From: Enterococcus mundtii
GTDB lineage: Bacteria > Bacillota > Bacilli > Lactobacillales > Enterococcaceae
Direction of reading: 5' to 3'
Assembly: GCF_013394305.1 (NCBI RefSeq)
Contig: NZ_AP019810.1
Location: forward strand, 2,881,001 to 2,945,000
Length of the DNA: 64,000 bases
The translations under genes and the position numbers were made by a program. Below the pieces are notes generated by a model. That model was given only the letters and a program-made list of their open reading frames with translations. It searched no databases and was not told the origin of the DNA. This document shows, one piece after another, positions 46,845-55,079 of this stretch (positions within the stretch are counted from its first letter, which is position 1; each line of letters opens with the position of its first letter).

Positions 46845-47000
46845 TGTCACCTTTGAACCGAATAACTGGTGGAAAAAGAAATAAGTTCTTAGGAACTAAG
46901 AGGATCTATAAAAAAATTTGAAAAACAATTTGCGTAGCTGTCACCTTAGTTCTTGAGGTGAAAGACTTCTGTCCAGACCTTGCTAGCCAAATGAATATTT
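46845..47000 (+). repeat. Intergenic palindromic repeat element, copy 3
   Basis: This more diverged copy has the same order of blocks as copies 1 and 2: CACCTTTGAACCGAATAA, AGTTCTTAGGAACTAAGA, TTTGAAAAACAATTTGCGT and CTTAGTTCTTGAGG. The central palindrome is weaker here, which suggests decay. Confidence 0.6.
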
Positions 47001-47058
47001 ACAAACCTCTTAAAAAAAGGTATGATAAACAAAAATTGTGAGAAGGAGAATCCGAAGA

Positions 47059-47397
47059 ATGAGTGAACAAAAATGGTCTGCTGAAGAAGTAGATGAAATC
47101 AAAGAGCGAATTCTCACCGCGTTAGAAATGGTGATTGACCCAGAACTAGGAATCGATATCGTGAACCTAGGTTTGATCTATGAAATCGAATTTGACCCTG
47201 AAAATGGAGATACCGTTGTTAAAATGACTTTGACAACGATGGGCTGTCCGTTAGCTGATATCTTGACTGAATCGATCCATGATGCACTAAAAGAAGTGCC
47301 AGAAGTGTCGAAAGCAGAAGTCAAATTAGTCTGGTATCCCGCTTGGACAACCGATAAAATGAGTCGTTATGCACGGATTGCTTTGGGGATTCGTTAA
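47059..47397 (+). CDS. MIP18/PaaD-like (DUF59) iron-sulfur assembly factor
   Basis: The 112-residue protein of the MIP18/SufT-like family has VIDPELGIDIVNLGLIYEI and TLTTMGCPLADILTES, including the conserved D-P-E and a cysteine, and a WYPAWTTDKMSRYAR end. Relatives help mature Fe-S proteins. ATG 47059 is nine bases after AGAAGGAGA; the longer frame from 47038 starts inside that SD. It is the last housekeeping gene before the accessory region. Confidence 0.9.
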   Translation: MSEQKWSAEEVDEIKERILTALEMVIDPELGIDIVNLGLIYEIEFDPENGDTVVKMTLTTMGCPLADILTESIHDALKEVPEVSKAEVKLVWYPAWTTDKMSRYARIALGIR

Positions 47398-47459
47398 GGA
47401 TGCGTGTTGATTTAACAGCGTTTCTCACTCTTTTAGTATGTAGTCTAAGCCGATTTTTC

Positions 47460-47525
47460 GAACTTCGGATACCAGATAAAATGAGGGTATTTTCGATACG
47501 GATACCATATCCAATGAGGAATTAA
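47460..47525 (+). repeat. Imperfect 33-bp direct repeat at the left edge of the accessory region
   Basis: CGGATACCAGATAAAATGAGG (47466-47486) recurs as CGGATACCATATCCAATGAGG (47499-47519), offset by 33 bp, each preceded by TTTCGA or TTTTTCGAAC. Just upstream of an integrase gene, it could be a binding region for the recombinase or for an excisionase. Confidence 0.6.
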
Positions 47526-47530
47526 ATTCT

Positions 47531-47577
47531 GAACTCTTTTATTAACTTTTAGAAAAAGTTGATAAGGGAGTTTTTGT
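47531..47577 (+). promoter_or_regulatory. Hairpin containing the integrase ribosome-binding site
   Basis: AACTC-TTTTATTAACTTTT pairs with AAAAAGTTGATAAGGGAGTT around a tiny loop and is followed by TTTTTGTTTT. The SD AAGGGAG (47564-47570) of the following integrase is in the right arm. The structure can act as a terminator or hide the ribosome site. Confidence 0.65.
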
Positions 47578-47578
47578 T

Positions 47579-48556
47579 TTGCAAAATTTCGGGTTAGAGG
47601 AACTACTAGAAGAAATGTTGTTCAATGAAAAGGCTAGAGGAATTTCACCGAAAACGATAAAGAAGCATCAGAAGTTTTTGAAACTGTTCTTTGAATTTTT
47701 GAAAAAAGAGCAGATATACTTTATTGAAGACGTGAAACCAAAAAGCATTCGGCAATTCATGTTGATGAAATTAGAAGAGGGATGTGCTGAAACATATGTG
47801 AATAGCCATCTAAGAAGCATCAGAGCGTATTTTAAGTATTGTGTAGATGAAGATTATGTCCGCTACGATAGAAACCCCTGTATGCGTGTTAAGTGGGTCA
47901 AAGAGCGAAAGGTAGTTATTCAGACATTTAATGATACGGAAATCAAAGAGATGTTGGGAGTAGCAAAGAAGTTAACTTCCTTTAAACCTCAGAAAATGGA
48001 TAAGCAACACACTGGCTATCAAACAAAATTCACAAATCAAAGAGATTACTTGCTCTTACTAATTCTTATAGACACAGGACTTAGAATTAATGAGATAATG
48101 AACTTAAAAGATGTTCACATTACTAATAAGGAGTTATTCGTTGAAAATGGAAAAGGGAAAAAAGATAGGATTGTTCATTGCTCACCGTTGATTTACAAAG
48201 AATATATAAAATATAAGCGAGTAGCAAACAACTTTTTTGAATATAATGAAATAGAGAATATAGACAATTATGTATTTTTGACAAGAGAAGGCAAACAATA
48301 CAACTATATATTAGCTGAACGAGCAATCATAAAAATTGGGAATCAATGTGAGATTAGAAAGTCAATTCGGGTAAGCCCACACAGTTTTCGGCATTATTTT
48401 GCCCAAAAATTGGTTCGGAATGGGACAGATATTTATAGAATTCAAAAACTACTAGGACATGCTTCAATAAAAACGACTGAGGTGTATTTGAGAAGTTTAA
48501 ATATTGAAGATGAAATTAGTAAAGCGGTCAATTTTTCACCGCTGCAGACGATTTAG
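47579..48556 (+). CDS. Tyrosine recombinase / integrase
   Basis: This 325-residue phage-type integrase has an N-terminal SAM-like core-binding domain (about 1-100, SPKTIKKHQKFLKLFFEFL) and a catalytic domain with GLRINEIMNL (Arg), HSFRHYFAQ (HxxR), LLGHASIKTTEVYL (His and Tyr nucleophile). All catalytic residues are present. It starts with TTG 47579 eight bases after an SD that lies in a hairpin. It is the first gene of the accessory region and probably acts on that region or part of it. Confidence 0.92.
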   Translation: MQNFGLEELLEEMLFNEKARGISPKTIKKHQKFLKLFFEFLKKEQIYFIEDVKPKSIRQFMLMKLEEGCAETYVNSHLRSIRAYFKYCVDEDYVRYDRNPCMRVKWVKERKVVIQTFNDTEIKEMLGVAKKLTSFKPQKMDKQHTGYQTKFTNQRDYLLLLILIDTGLRINEIMNLKDVHITNKELFVENGKGKKDRIVHCSPLIYKEYIKYKRVANNFFEYNEIENIDNYVFLTREGKQYNYILAERAIIKIGNQCEIRKSIRVSPHSFRHYFAQKLVRNGTDIYRIQKLLGHASIKTTEVYLRSLNIEDEISKAVNFSPLQTI

Positions 48557-48592
48557 TAGTATTATTATTCTATTTTTATTATTAATGTAATG

Positions 48593-48598
48593 TATAAT
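48593..48598 (+). promoter_or_regulatory. Probable -10 of abiH
   Basis: A consensus TATAAT directly preceded by TG, 30 bp before the abiH start. No recognisable -35. Confidence 0.5.
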
Positions 48599-48627
48599 AG
48601 AATGGACAATATGTTAGGAGTGACAGA

Positions 48628-49782
48628 ATGAATATTACTTTTTTATTGGGGAATGGTTTTGACATTCAATGTGGCTTACAAACTTCATATATTAATTTTT
48701 ATGAATATATTTTGAAGAAAAAGTATTCTATAGAACTGACCCAAGATAGGAATGATAAATTAGTTTCAAAAATTGATAATATGATATATTCGGAGATTTA
48801 CAAATCTAAGGATAATATCGACACTTGGGCTGATTTGGAGCTTCAATTAGGGATATTTACTAAACGATTAAAGGAAGAAAATCAGGATACAAAACTAGCA
48901 GATAAGTTTTTAGATGATTTTGAGGTTTTACGAGAAGATTTAAACGATTATCTTAAAGGCATTCAAATACAAGATGATATTCAAATTAGCGATGATTTTT
49001 CAGATATACTATTTACTACTATGGATAAATTTTTTTATAAAGTATTGGAACAAGAATATGATGAAATTAAATTTATGTTAAGTGAAAACACTAATAGTCA
49101 CTTTAATTATCGCTTTATATCTTTTAACTACACCAACAGTTTGGAAATAATTTTGCAAAATTGTAAAAAGACTGCAAAAAATAATAGTTTTAATAGTTCA
49201 AACTTACAACAAATCCTTAATAAAGAAGTAATCAATGTTCATGGAGTAATTGACCGATTTTTAACATTAGGATTGAATGATGAGACACAATTAGCATCAG
49301 ATTTTTTTGATAAAGATGATTTAATTGATTTACTTAAACCTGACTCACTTGCGAATAGCAGAGAGTATAGACGTAGAAATGCTGAAAATACTATTGAGAA
49401 TAGTGATATTATTGTGATTTTTGGAATGTCGATGGGTTCGACAGATAAACATTGGTGGGAAAAGATTGCTGATGTTTTGTTAAAAGCTAAAAATAAAAAA
49501 CTGATTATTCATCTATATGAAAAAGAACCTAGTTATTTATCTGGTAGAAAAGTAAGATTAAGAAGAGAAAAAAAAGAAGGTGAGTTCTTATCTCATCTAG
49601 ATGATTTAGACTTGTCAGATGAAAAAATATCTCAATTAAGAAAACAAATCTATATTGTGATGGATAGTCCATACATTGTTAATGCGGATTTAAGAAAATA
49701 TTTGAATCAAATAGGGGGTAAAACAGACAATATAATTGATTTTGGAACAAAAGATATCGAACTATCTGAAACAGCCACCTAG
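48628..49782 (+). CDS. AbiH family phage abortive-infection protein
   Basis: The 384-residue protein matches AbiH: the N-terminal FLLGNGFDIQCGLQTSYINF is the family's hallmark, and late in the chain IIVIFGMSMGSTDKHWWEKI is the second conserved block. AbiH was first described as a single-gene lactococcal abortive-infection system; its mechanism is not known. SD TTAGGAGTGA precedes ATG. Placement right after an integrase is typical of defence cargo. The gene is AT-rich compared with the core genes. Confidence 0.88.
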   Translation: MNITFLLGNGFDIQCGLQTSYINFYEYILKKKYSIELTQDRNDKLVSKIDNMIYSEIYKSKDNIDTWADLELQLGIFTKRLKEENQDTKLADKFLDDFEVLREDLNDYLKGIQIQDDIQISDDFSDILFTTMDKFFYKVLEQEYDEIKFMLSENTNSHFNYRFISFNYTNSLEIILQNCKKTAKNNSFNSSNLQQILNKEVINVHGVIDRFLTLGLNDETQLASDFFDKDDLIDLLKPDSLANSREYRRRNAENTIENSDIIVIFGMSMGSTDKHWWEKIADVLLKAKNKKLIIHLYEKEPSYLSGRKVRLRREKKEGEFLSHLDDLDLSDEKISQLRKQIYIVMDSPYIVNADLRKYLNQIGGKTDNIIDFGTKDIELSETAT

Positions 49783-49799
49783 TTTTTCTAGGTGGCTGT
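49771..49799 (+). terminator. Strong hairpin at the abiH stop
   Basis: ACAGCCACCTAG pairs perfectly with CTAGGTGGCTGT around five T. The abiH stop codon is in the left arm. The T-tail is poor, so it may stabilise the 3' end or act on both convergent transcripts. Confidence 0.6.
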
Positions 49800-49814
49800 T
49801 ATGAATTTGATAGA

Positions 49815-50576
49815 TTAGGTTTTGAATGAATCAAAAGAATATTCTTTTATTTCTAAACGAGACCTATATTCTGAGGAATCAAGATATTTTTCATTCATTT
49901 TAATTCTAGCTATAGGAGAAAAATATTGTCCATAATTTTTTAGATTTGGCAAGTAGTCAGATGTGCCTGCACAGATTATGCTATTTTTATTATTGCCTTT
50001 TAATTCACCCATTCTAAGTGTGACTTCTCTAATGGCTAGTTTCTTAAATCCTTTTTCAAAGAATAAGAAATTAGTTGTTCCAGTTACCATAGATTTATAT
50101 GCTATACAATCAGGTTTTTCGTTATTAATTTGGTCTATTAGAACTATATCTTCATCGGACAATGGAATATTCTTGTCACATTTCTCTAAAATATATTCAA
50201 AACCAAATTGTATTCCATCGACAATAATTAGAGGTTCTTTATTTTCTAAAGTTGGAAAGGAACTTGTTAAATCATCGTATGCCCAGAACGTAAGAATATT
50301 GTTATTAGAACCATGCTTCTTAATTTCTTTGCGAGAAGTATCTGAACAGTCTGACCAATAAGACAATTTTTGATTTGGAAATAAATGAGAATATCTATTT
50401 GAAATATTACTATTTCTTAAATTACCATGAAATAGCTCACTGACAGTTTTTCCGTAAAAACTTGAATTAAATTCAACACATCTAAAAAAGTCGAATTCTT
50501 CAGTTATCAGTATGGGTAAAGTATTATGTTTATAAACCTTTGATAGATAAGAGTGATTGGAATATAATTTGCTCAT
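49815..50576 (-). CDS. Unrecognised cargo protein, possibly ADP-ribosyltransferase/RES-like
   Basis: This 253-residue soluble protein is not confidently recognised. The N-terminal half has FFRCVEFNSSFYGKTVSE, ISNRYSHLFPNQKLSYWSDC and SRKEIKKHG, which recall the R - Y/S - E pattern of RES and other ADP-ribosyltransferase folds. It is convergent with abiH and divergent from the membrane protein gene at 50684. It could be a toxin-like defence component; this is a low-confidence inference. No antitoxin-like partner is adjacent on the same strand. Confidence 0.7.
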   Translation of the reverse strand: MSKLYSNHSYLSKVYKHNTLPILITEEFDFFRCVEFNSSFYGKTVSELFHGNLRNSNISNRYSHLFPNQKLSYWSDCSDTSRKEIKKHGSNNNILTFWAYDDLTSSFPTLENKEPLIIVDGIQFGFEYILEKCDKNIPLSDEDIVLIDQINNEKPDCIAYKSMVTGTTNFLFFEKGFKKLAIREVTLRMGELKGNNKNSIICAGTSDYLPNLKNYGQYFSPIARIKMNEKYLDSSEYRSRLEIKEYSFDSFKT

Positions 50577-50683
50577 TAGTTTCTTACTCCTTAAAATAAA
50601 TTAAATTTGATATTCTATAAATTTGAAATCCTCAAAAAACGATGCTATAACAATAATATAACAATATTATTAGGAGGGAGGAT

Positions 50684-51019
50684 ATGATTTCTAGAGAGTA
50701 TGAGTGGTATCATTATTTAGAATTTTTGATTACTGGAAGTATTATCGGTTCAAGCGTTCCATATAGTTTTTTCAGACTTTGGAATATGGAGAATGGATAT
50801 TTTTTAATTGGATTAGGTATTCTTCTCTTTATTATATTTATTGTTATTCCCAACTTTAGAGAAATGGCTTTGGTAATACCTTTTCCTATCAGTATATTGT
50901 TGATTATTGTTTCAAGTGTTGATTTTAGTATAAATACTTATTTAGCAATATTTTTGATGATATTACTCTTCATATACTTTTTATACGATAGGATAGCTTA
51001 TAAAGTCATGTTTCTATAA
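50684..51019 (+). CDS. Small polytopic membrane protein
   Basis: The 111-residue protein has about four hydrophobic segments (YHYLEFLITGSIIGSSVPYS, YFLIGLGILLFIIFIVIP, PFPISILLIIVSS, LAIFLMILLFIYFLY). A strong SD (TAGGAGGGAGG) precedes ATG. Family unknown. Its end overlaps the convergent gene at 51014 by 6 bp. It may be a cargo or immunity-like protein. Confidence 0.7.
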   Translation: MISREYEWYHYLEFLITGSIIGSSVPYSFFRLWNMENGYFLIGLGILLFIIFIVIPNFREMALVIPFPISILLIIVSSVDFSINTYLAIFLMILLFIYFLYDRIAYKVMFL

Positions 51020-51730
51020 ACTATTAATTCTTTCTCGATATTTTTTAATAGCAAAAGGACTCTTTATTTCAGAAATAATACTTTCATCTTTTTTGTTGTA
51101 GATATACTCGTATAAATTTTTCCATAGTAGTTCGAGTTCATCTAAATTCTTGTTAGTTAAAAGAAAACTTAAATCTGAGCCTTTTCTTATTTTCCTAAAT
51201 AAGCTTGAATATCCCATTGATTTATATATTTTTCGATTAGGCTTTCTTTTTTGATAAAAGTCTTGCTTAAACCCACCCAAAGCAATCCTTTTCAAATCAT
51301 CTATTTTGATATTAGATTTTCTGAAATAAGCAATGCCATTTGCTGACCGAGCTTTTAAAACATCTAATACGGACACTTTTATGGATATATAATTAATTCT
51401 ATCTGTTTTTTCGTCAAGGTAGAATAGATGATGAGTTCGACAATCTTTTAGTATAATTATTGTGAACTCGTATCCTAAAAGTGTAGCTTCATAGATATGT
51501 CCCCACTCATGCCAAAAGGTAATTTGAGCGTTTTTTCCCATTTTTTTACTATTTATAAAGAATTGAATTATGAGTTGAATAAGTAGAGTATAGTTTCTAG
51601 TGTTTAAATATGCTATTGAATTCTGATGAATAAATTGTTTTTCAAAAAGTTCAGCTACACTATGTAGTTGTCTTTTTTTATTTAAAAAATCTTTCATTTT
51701 TTGCAATTCTTCGATGGTATAAATAGACAT
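51014..51730 (-). CDS. HExxH-motif protein, putative FtsH-M41-like metallopeptidase
   Basis: The 238-residue protein carries TFWHEWGHIYEA (HExxH, zinc and catalytic Glu) and, about 75 residues later, DLKRIALGGF, which resembles the LGGRAAE region of the FtsH-type M41 family. There is no AAA+ domain or membrane anchor. It may cleave a specific partner or phage protein; that is inference. ATG 51730 follows a G7 SD-like run. It sits in the accessory region between two recombinase genes. Confidence 0.7.
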   Translation of the reverse strand: MSIYTIEELQKMKDFLNKKRQLHSVAELFEKQFIHQNSIAYLNTRNYTLLIQLIIQFFINSKKMGKNAQITFWHEWGHIYEATLLGYEFTIIILKDCRTHHLFYLDEKTDRINYISIKVSVLDVLKARSANGIAYFRKSNIKIDDLKRIALGGFKQDFYQKRKPNRKIYKSMGYSSLFRKIRKGSDLSFLLTNKNLDELELLWKNLYEYIYNKKDESIISEIKSPFAIKKYRERINSL

Positions 51731-51807
51731 CAAATACCCCCCCTAATCAAATTTTATAATAAAATTGTAACTGATAAGAATTTATTAATAAAGCGTGTTC
51801 TACAAAT

Positions 51808-51987
51808 TTGCAACCTCCAGATTATGATGCTATAAAGGTCCTTATAAGGGATACTTTTGTAATTTCTATCCATCACAAAGCCTATTCTATCAATAGCTAT
51901 GATGTTGATTTAGTAAAGATGGATAGATTTATATTACAAGAGATAGAAAGTATCCATAAATCATTCATCATGGAGGGAGGAAAATGA
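51808..51987 (+). pseudogene. Gene fragment overlapping the second integrase start
   Basis: The frame is open from about 51774 to the TGA at 51985-51987 and reads like real protein (NLQPPDYDAIKVLIRDTFVI, then DLVKMDRFILQEIES). There is no ATG or SD at the front, only TTG 51808. The stop overlaps the ATG of the integrase (ATGA). It is probably the 3' end of a gene that was cut by recombination. A partial copy of its first 38 bp is at 50614-50651. Confidence 0.4.
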
Positions 51988-52556
51988 CACAGAGAAAAAT
52001 TAATGTCAAACCAATTAAGTCCAAAGAGGTTCTGAATCAGTTTGCCACGGAATTATTGAAAAACAAACATGGACAAAGAGATTATACAATTTTCGTGTTT
52101 GGTATTTTTACAGGACTGCGTATTTCAGATATACTTAACCTAAAAGTTAGTGATGTCAAGGGAAAACTGAAAACTGATATTGTAGAGAAAAAGACAGGGA
52201 AGAAACGAACACTGAATCTGATGCAATTAACAAATCAAATCATTATATATCTAAACGAGGAACACGATGGACAAAGCGAGTGGTTATTTCCATCTCCTAG
52301 GGATAATACGAAACATTTAGCTACACATCAGTTCTATAAGATTATGCAGAAAACGGCTAATTTCCTTGATTTAGACTATATAGGAACTCATACCTTGAGA
52401 AAAACGTTTGGGTATAGTTATTATAAAAAAACAAAAGATTTATCGAGTCTAATGAAAATTTTAAACCATAGTAGTCAAGCAGTAACGCTCAGATATATAG
52501 GAATTGAAGAAGAGGAGATTCAGTCAAGTTTAGATAATTTTAATCCGTTTCAATAA
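51984..52556 (+). CDS. Short tyrosine recombinase
   Basis: This 190-residue protein is just the catalytic domain of a tyrosine recombinase: GLRISDILNL (Arg), HTLRKTFGYS (HxxR), LNHSSQAVTLRYIG (His and Tyr). The N-terminal core-binding domain is missing, as in small XerD-like or FimB-like enzymes. SD GGAGGGAGG precedes ATG. It may resolve element dimers or invert DNA locally. Confidence 0.88.
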   Translation: MTQRKINVKPIKSKEVLNQFATELLKNKHGQRDYTIFVFGIFTGLRISDILNLKVSDVKGKLKTDIVEKKTGKKRTLNLMQLTNQIIIYLNEEHDGQSEWLFPSPRDNTKHLATHQFYKIMQKTANFLDLDYIGTHTLRKTFGYSYYKKTKDLSSLMKILNHSSQAVTLRYIGIEEEEIQSSLDNFNPFQ

Positions 52557-52561
52557 AAAAT

Positions 52562-52600
52562 ATAGAAGCACAATCAATTAAGACTGTGCTTCTTATTTTG
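52562..52600. terminator. Bidirectional terminator after the short recombinase
   Basis: AGAAGCACAATC pairs with GACTGTGCTTCT around AATTAA, with TTATTTT on the plus side. It also overlaps the end of the convergent gene at 52593. Confidence 0.8.
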
Positions 52601-53489
52601 CATTCTTTTTTGTAATGGTATTATATTGTTTTCTATTTTCCCTACTTTTTACATATAGTATTTCTAAAGTTTTGTATTTTTCTTCGTCATTTGAAAAAGT
52701 CATTTGTTTACTAGACTTAAAGTAATTAGATAAATAATAAATGAATCCAAATAGACTATCAATCTTATATAAATTCCATTGTCGTTGTTCGTTTTTTACA
52801 TAGAAAAAGAAACAATCCTCGCTTTGAATATAGATTAAGATATCATCTCGAATAAAGTCCGTATTGTTTTTCACTCGATAAATACTAAAATCTTTCAATT
52901 TTTCCTTGACTATAGGTAAATGTTGCATATCAGGAATTGCAACAATATCTAAATTATTTAAAGAATGCGTATGAATTGATTGATTCTTATCATAAATACT
53001 AGAAAAGTGAATAGGCACTTCAACATGATGCTGATTTATAAATTTGGAAAACAATTCTTTACTTTCTTTAGATAAGCATTGATTAAATAATTGAAAGGCT
53101 TGGGACTTTTGAGTAAAGTTTTTATGATTATAGATATTTCTTACAGAACTATAAAAAGAAGCAGTCACGTGTTTTTGCTGATTCGTAGCTATTGAAAGTT
53201 TATTTGTTCTAAAGCCTAAAGTTAGCATTTTTTGTAAGGCATCAGCTTGCAAGTCTAAATAATTTAAATTGTCTAAATCAAATTTTTTAGCATAGTAGAA
53301 GTGTTTAGATAACTTCTTTTTAGATACCCATTTATGCTTCTCTAACGTGCTTAAACGACCTTCTAAGCCGGTTCTGTTACATTGTAGCAGTTTTTCTAAG
53401 GTAGATTCATAAATCCCATTAGATTCCATAATTAGTTGTAATAATTCAGCACCATCAATCGCTCTTTTGTTGACAATATATTTTTTCAA
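52593..53489 (-). CDS. Unrecognised protein with N-terminal winged-helix-like region
   Basis: The 298-residue protein has an N-terminal part (about 1-80: ELLQLIMESNGIYESTLEKL, RTGLEGRLSTLEKHKWVSKK) that looks like a winged helix, as in regulators or plasmid replication proteins. The rest is mixed and not recognised. The TTG at 53489 is chosen because GGAGG lies eight bases upstream. The repeat-rich region 53560-53870 is just upstream of its start and may hold its operator. Confidence 0.65.
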   Translation of the reverse strand: MKKYIVNKRAIDGAELLQLIMESNGIYESTLEKLLQCNRTGLEGRLSTLEKHKWVSKKKLSKHFYYAKKFDLDNLNYLDLQADALQKMLTLGFRTNKLSIATNQQKHVTASFYSSVRNIYNHKNFTQKSQAFQLFNQCLSKESKELFSKFINQHHVEVPIHFSSIYDKNQSIHTHSLNNLDIVAIPDMQHLPIVKEKLKDFSIYRVKNNTDFIRDDILIYIQSEDCFFFYVKNEQRQWNLYKIDSLFGFIYYLSNYFKSSKQMTFSNDEEKYKTLEILYVKSRENRKQYNTITKKNAK

Positions 53490-53978
53490 ATTCACTCCCT
53501 CCAATAATTTTTTTACATATTTTTTTCAATAATTTTCATTCTCAAAAGTATCCATTTTTACATAGTTGGGAAAGGTCGAAATACTCCAATTCTATGACCC
53601 TTACATAGTAGGGAATCCCTCGTTCAAATTTTAGAATTTTTTTTAGGTAGCTGCTGTTTTGAAAAATCACGGAGGTTTCCATTCGAAATTTCTAAAATTT
53701 TATCAAAAATCACCTAGTTTTCAAAAAGTTCTCATGAAAGTTCTCAAAAAGTTCTTATCTATAAAATCCGAAAAGTACTTTATGTAGGGTTGATGTAGGG
53801 TATGGAAATTGACGATGTAGGGATGAAGTAGGGGTAGAAAAATTAAGAGAAAAAAAGAGAAATTTCTCTTAAGTATCCATCTCGTAATTATCCATTTTCA
53901 ATTTACTCCTACCTATATTATACCATCGGAAAAATGATGATGGAAATTTGAATGACATATCTAGAATTGTTGACAAAG
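53490..53978. other. Repeat-rich regulatory or origin-like region
   Basis: About 490 bp have no supported gene. It contains ACATAGTTGGGAA (53570) and ACATAGTAGGGAA (53603), three AAAGTTCT-type repeats (53726-53756), an 11-bp periodic TGTAGGG array, an inverted repeat TTAAGAGAAA/TTTCTCTTAA (53843-53871), and several TATCCAT motifs. Confidence 0.55.
53783..53833 (+). repeat. Direct repeats of TGTAGGG with 11-bp periodicity
   Basis: TGTAGGG occurs at 53783, 53794 and 53816, and AGTAGGG at 53827: spacing 11, 22 and 11 bp, with one position skipped. All copies would be on the same face of the helix, as for a multimeric direct-repeat-binding protein. Confidence 0.75.
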
Positions 53979-54006
53979 AAAAAAACCAACAGTTTAATTC
54001 TGCTGG
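53979..54006 (-). terminator. Terminator of the LRR protein gene
   Basis: On the minus strand CCAGCAG pairs with CTGTTGG (one G-T pair) around AATTAAA, followed by T-rich sequence. Confidence 0.85.
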
Positions 54007-54013
54007 TTTACTG

Positions 54014-54733
54014 TTAGTAATAGTTTACTACTTTAAATCTACTTTCATAGCTTTTTAGTTGTTCTTTTAATTCTTTAGGGGCGTTTAGAGTTATTTGATT
54101 TCTTGGAATAGCCATAAACCCATCAGATAAATCTGTTATTGACGTCTTATTTGTTAAAGTTAATTCTTCTAACACAGAATTTTGAAATGGAGCATACCCA
54201 AAAGATGTAAAATGTTCCCCTAATGTCAATTTCTTTATTGATGTATTATCTCTTAAAAAATATTGAACTCCTAAATTTGTTACTTTTGTTTTGCTGAAAT
54301 CTAATTCAAGTATAGTGTCACTTCTCATATTTGCTGTAGAAGTCACTCTATTTAGATTAGAATTTCCAACTATTTTTTCGACCCCTTGAAATCTAGTGCC
54401 AGAATTATTAAAATCAATAGTTTTTAAATCCTTACCACGAATAGTATTCGGTAATACTAGTGTTTTTAAATTTGATTTTATACTTCCATCTTCGTTATAA
54501 GCACTTGAAGTTAAACCGTTTATTCCAATTCCGTTAGTAGTAGAAAAATTTAAGTATTCTTGGTTTGCGACTCCTGTTAAATAATCTGTTGATTGTCCTA
54601 AACTATCGCTAAATACTCCAGATAAACTAGGCTTTAAAGTATCCTTGAATAGTAAATAGCTTATCAAAACAAAAATACCGAATATTACGATTGCTACAAC
54701 TACAAATAGTCCTTGTGAGCTTCCATTAGTCAT
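54014..54733 (-). CDS. Membrane-anchored leucine-rich-repeat (BspA-like) protein
   Basis: The 239-residue protein has an N-terminal transmembrane helix (about 9-29, GLFVVVAIVIFGIFVLISYL) and an extracellular part with BspA-like repeats: LKTLVLPNTI, ILELDFSKTKVTNLG, SIKKLTLGEHFTSFG, LEELTLTNKTSI. SD AAAGGAGGT precedes ATG. It is a single gene with its own terminator. A surface or sensing role is plausible but not shown. Confidence 0.75.
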   Translation of the reverse strand: MTNGSSQGLFVVVAIVIFGIFVLISYLLFKDTLKPSLSGVFSDSLGQSTDYLTGVANQEYLNFSTTNGIGINGLTSSAYNEDGSIKSNLKTLVLPNTIRGKDLKTIDFNNSGTRFQGVEKIVGNSNLNRVTSTANMRSDTILELDFSKTKVTNLGVQYFLRDNTSIKKLTLGEHFTSFGYAPFQNSVLEELTLTNKTSITDLSDGFMAIPRNQITLNAPKELKEQLKSYESRFKVVNYY

Positions 54734-55079
54734 TAATAATACCTCCTTTGTGTTATTTTATCACCTCTTTATTATATCGAATCTGAGTGTTTTTACAAAT
54801 TTTTAGTGTATAGAAATGCTGTGTATAATTTGATAAATAAGCAATTAATGCTTTGTTTAAGGGGATATAATAAAAAAGTAATGGCATGATTCATTTTATA
54901 GACAAAGGTTATATTTGATGAGATAATATAGTTACCTTGACGAAAACCATTTATAATGACCTCTAAATCTTTAAATGTTTTTCAATTGCCCTGACTATTC
55001 CCCAGTTTGTCAGGGTATTTTTGTATTTAAAATTATTTATTTAAACTAAACTAAGAAAAAGGAAAGGAGGAAACCATTT
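54734..55079 (+). other. Leader region with a hairpin upstream of the small serine recombinase
   Basis: TATAAT at 54952-54957 is a -10 candidate. CCCTGAC pairs with GTCAGGG (54989-55015), followed by TATTTTT (to 55022), giving a terminator about 60 bp before the recombinase. No other gene was seen in the 345 bp. Confidence 0.5.
54989..55022 (+). terminator. Leader terminator upstream of the small serine recombinase
   Basis: A 7-bp stem CCCTGAC/GTCAGGG with a 13-base loop and T-rich tail. Confidence 0.65.

Noticed and set aside
49963..50361. 132-codon plus-strand frame opposite the 253-residue cargo gene
   Set aside because: Shadow of the minus-strand gene; no ribosome site and unlikely composition.
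53560..53833. CRISPR array
   Set aside because: The repeats are only 7-13 bp with 4-bp gaps and no spacer structure; they fit a protein-binding array.
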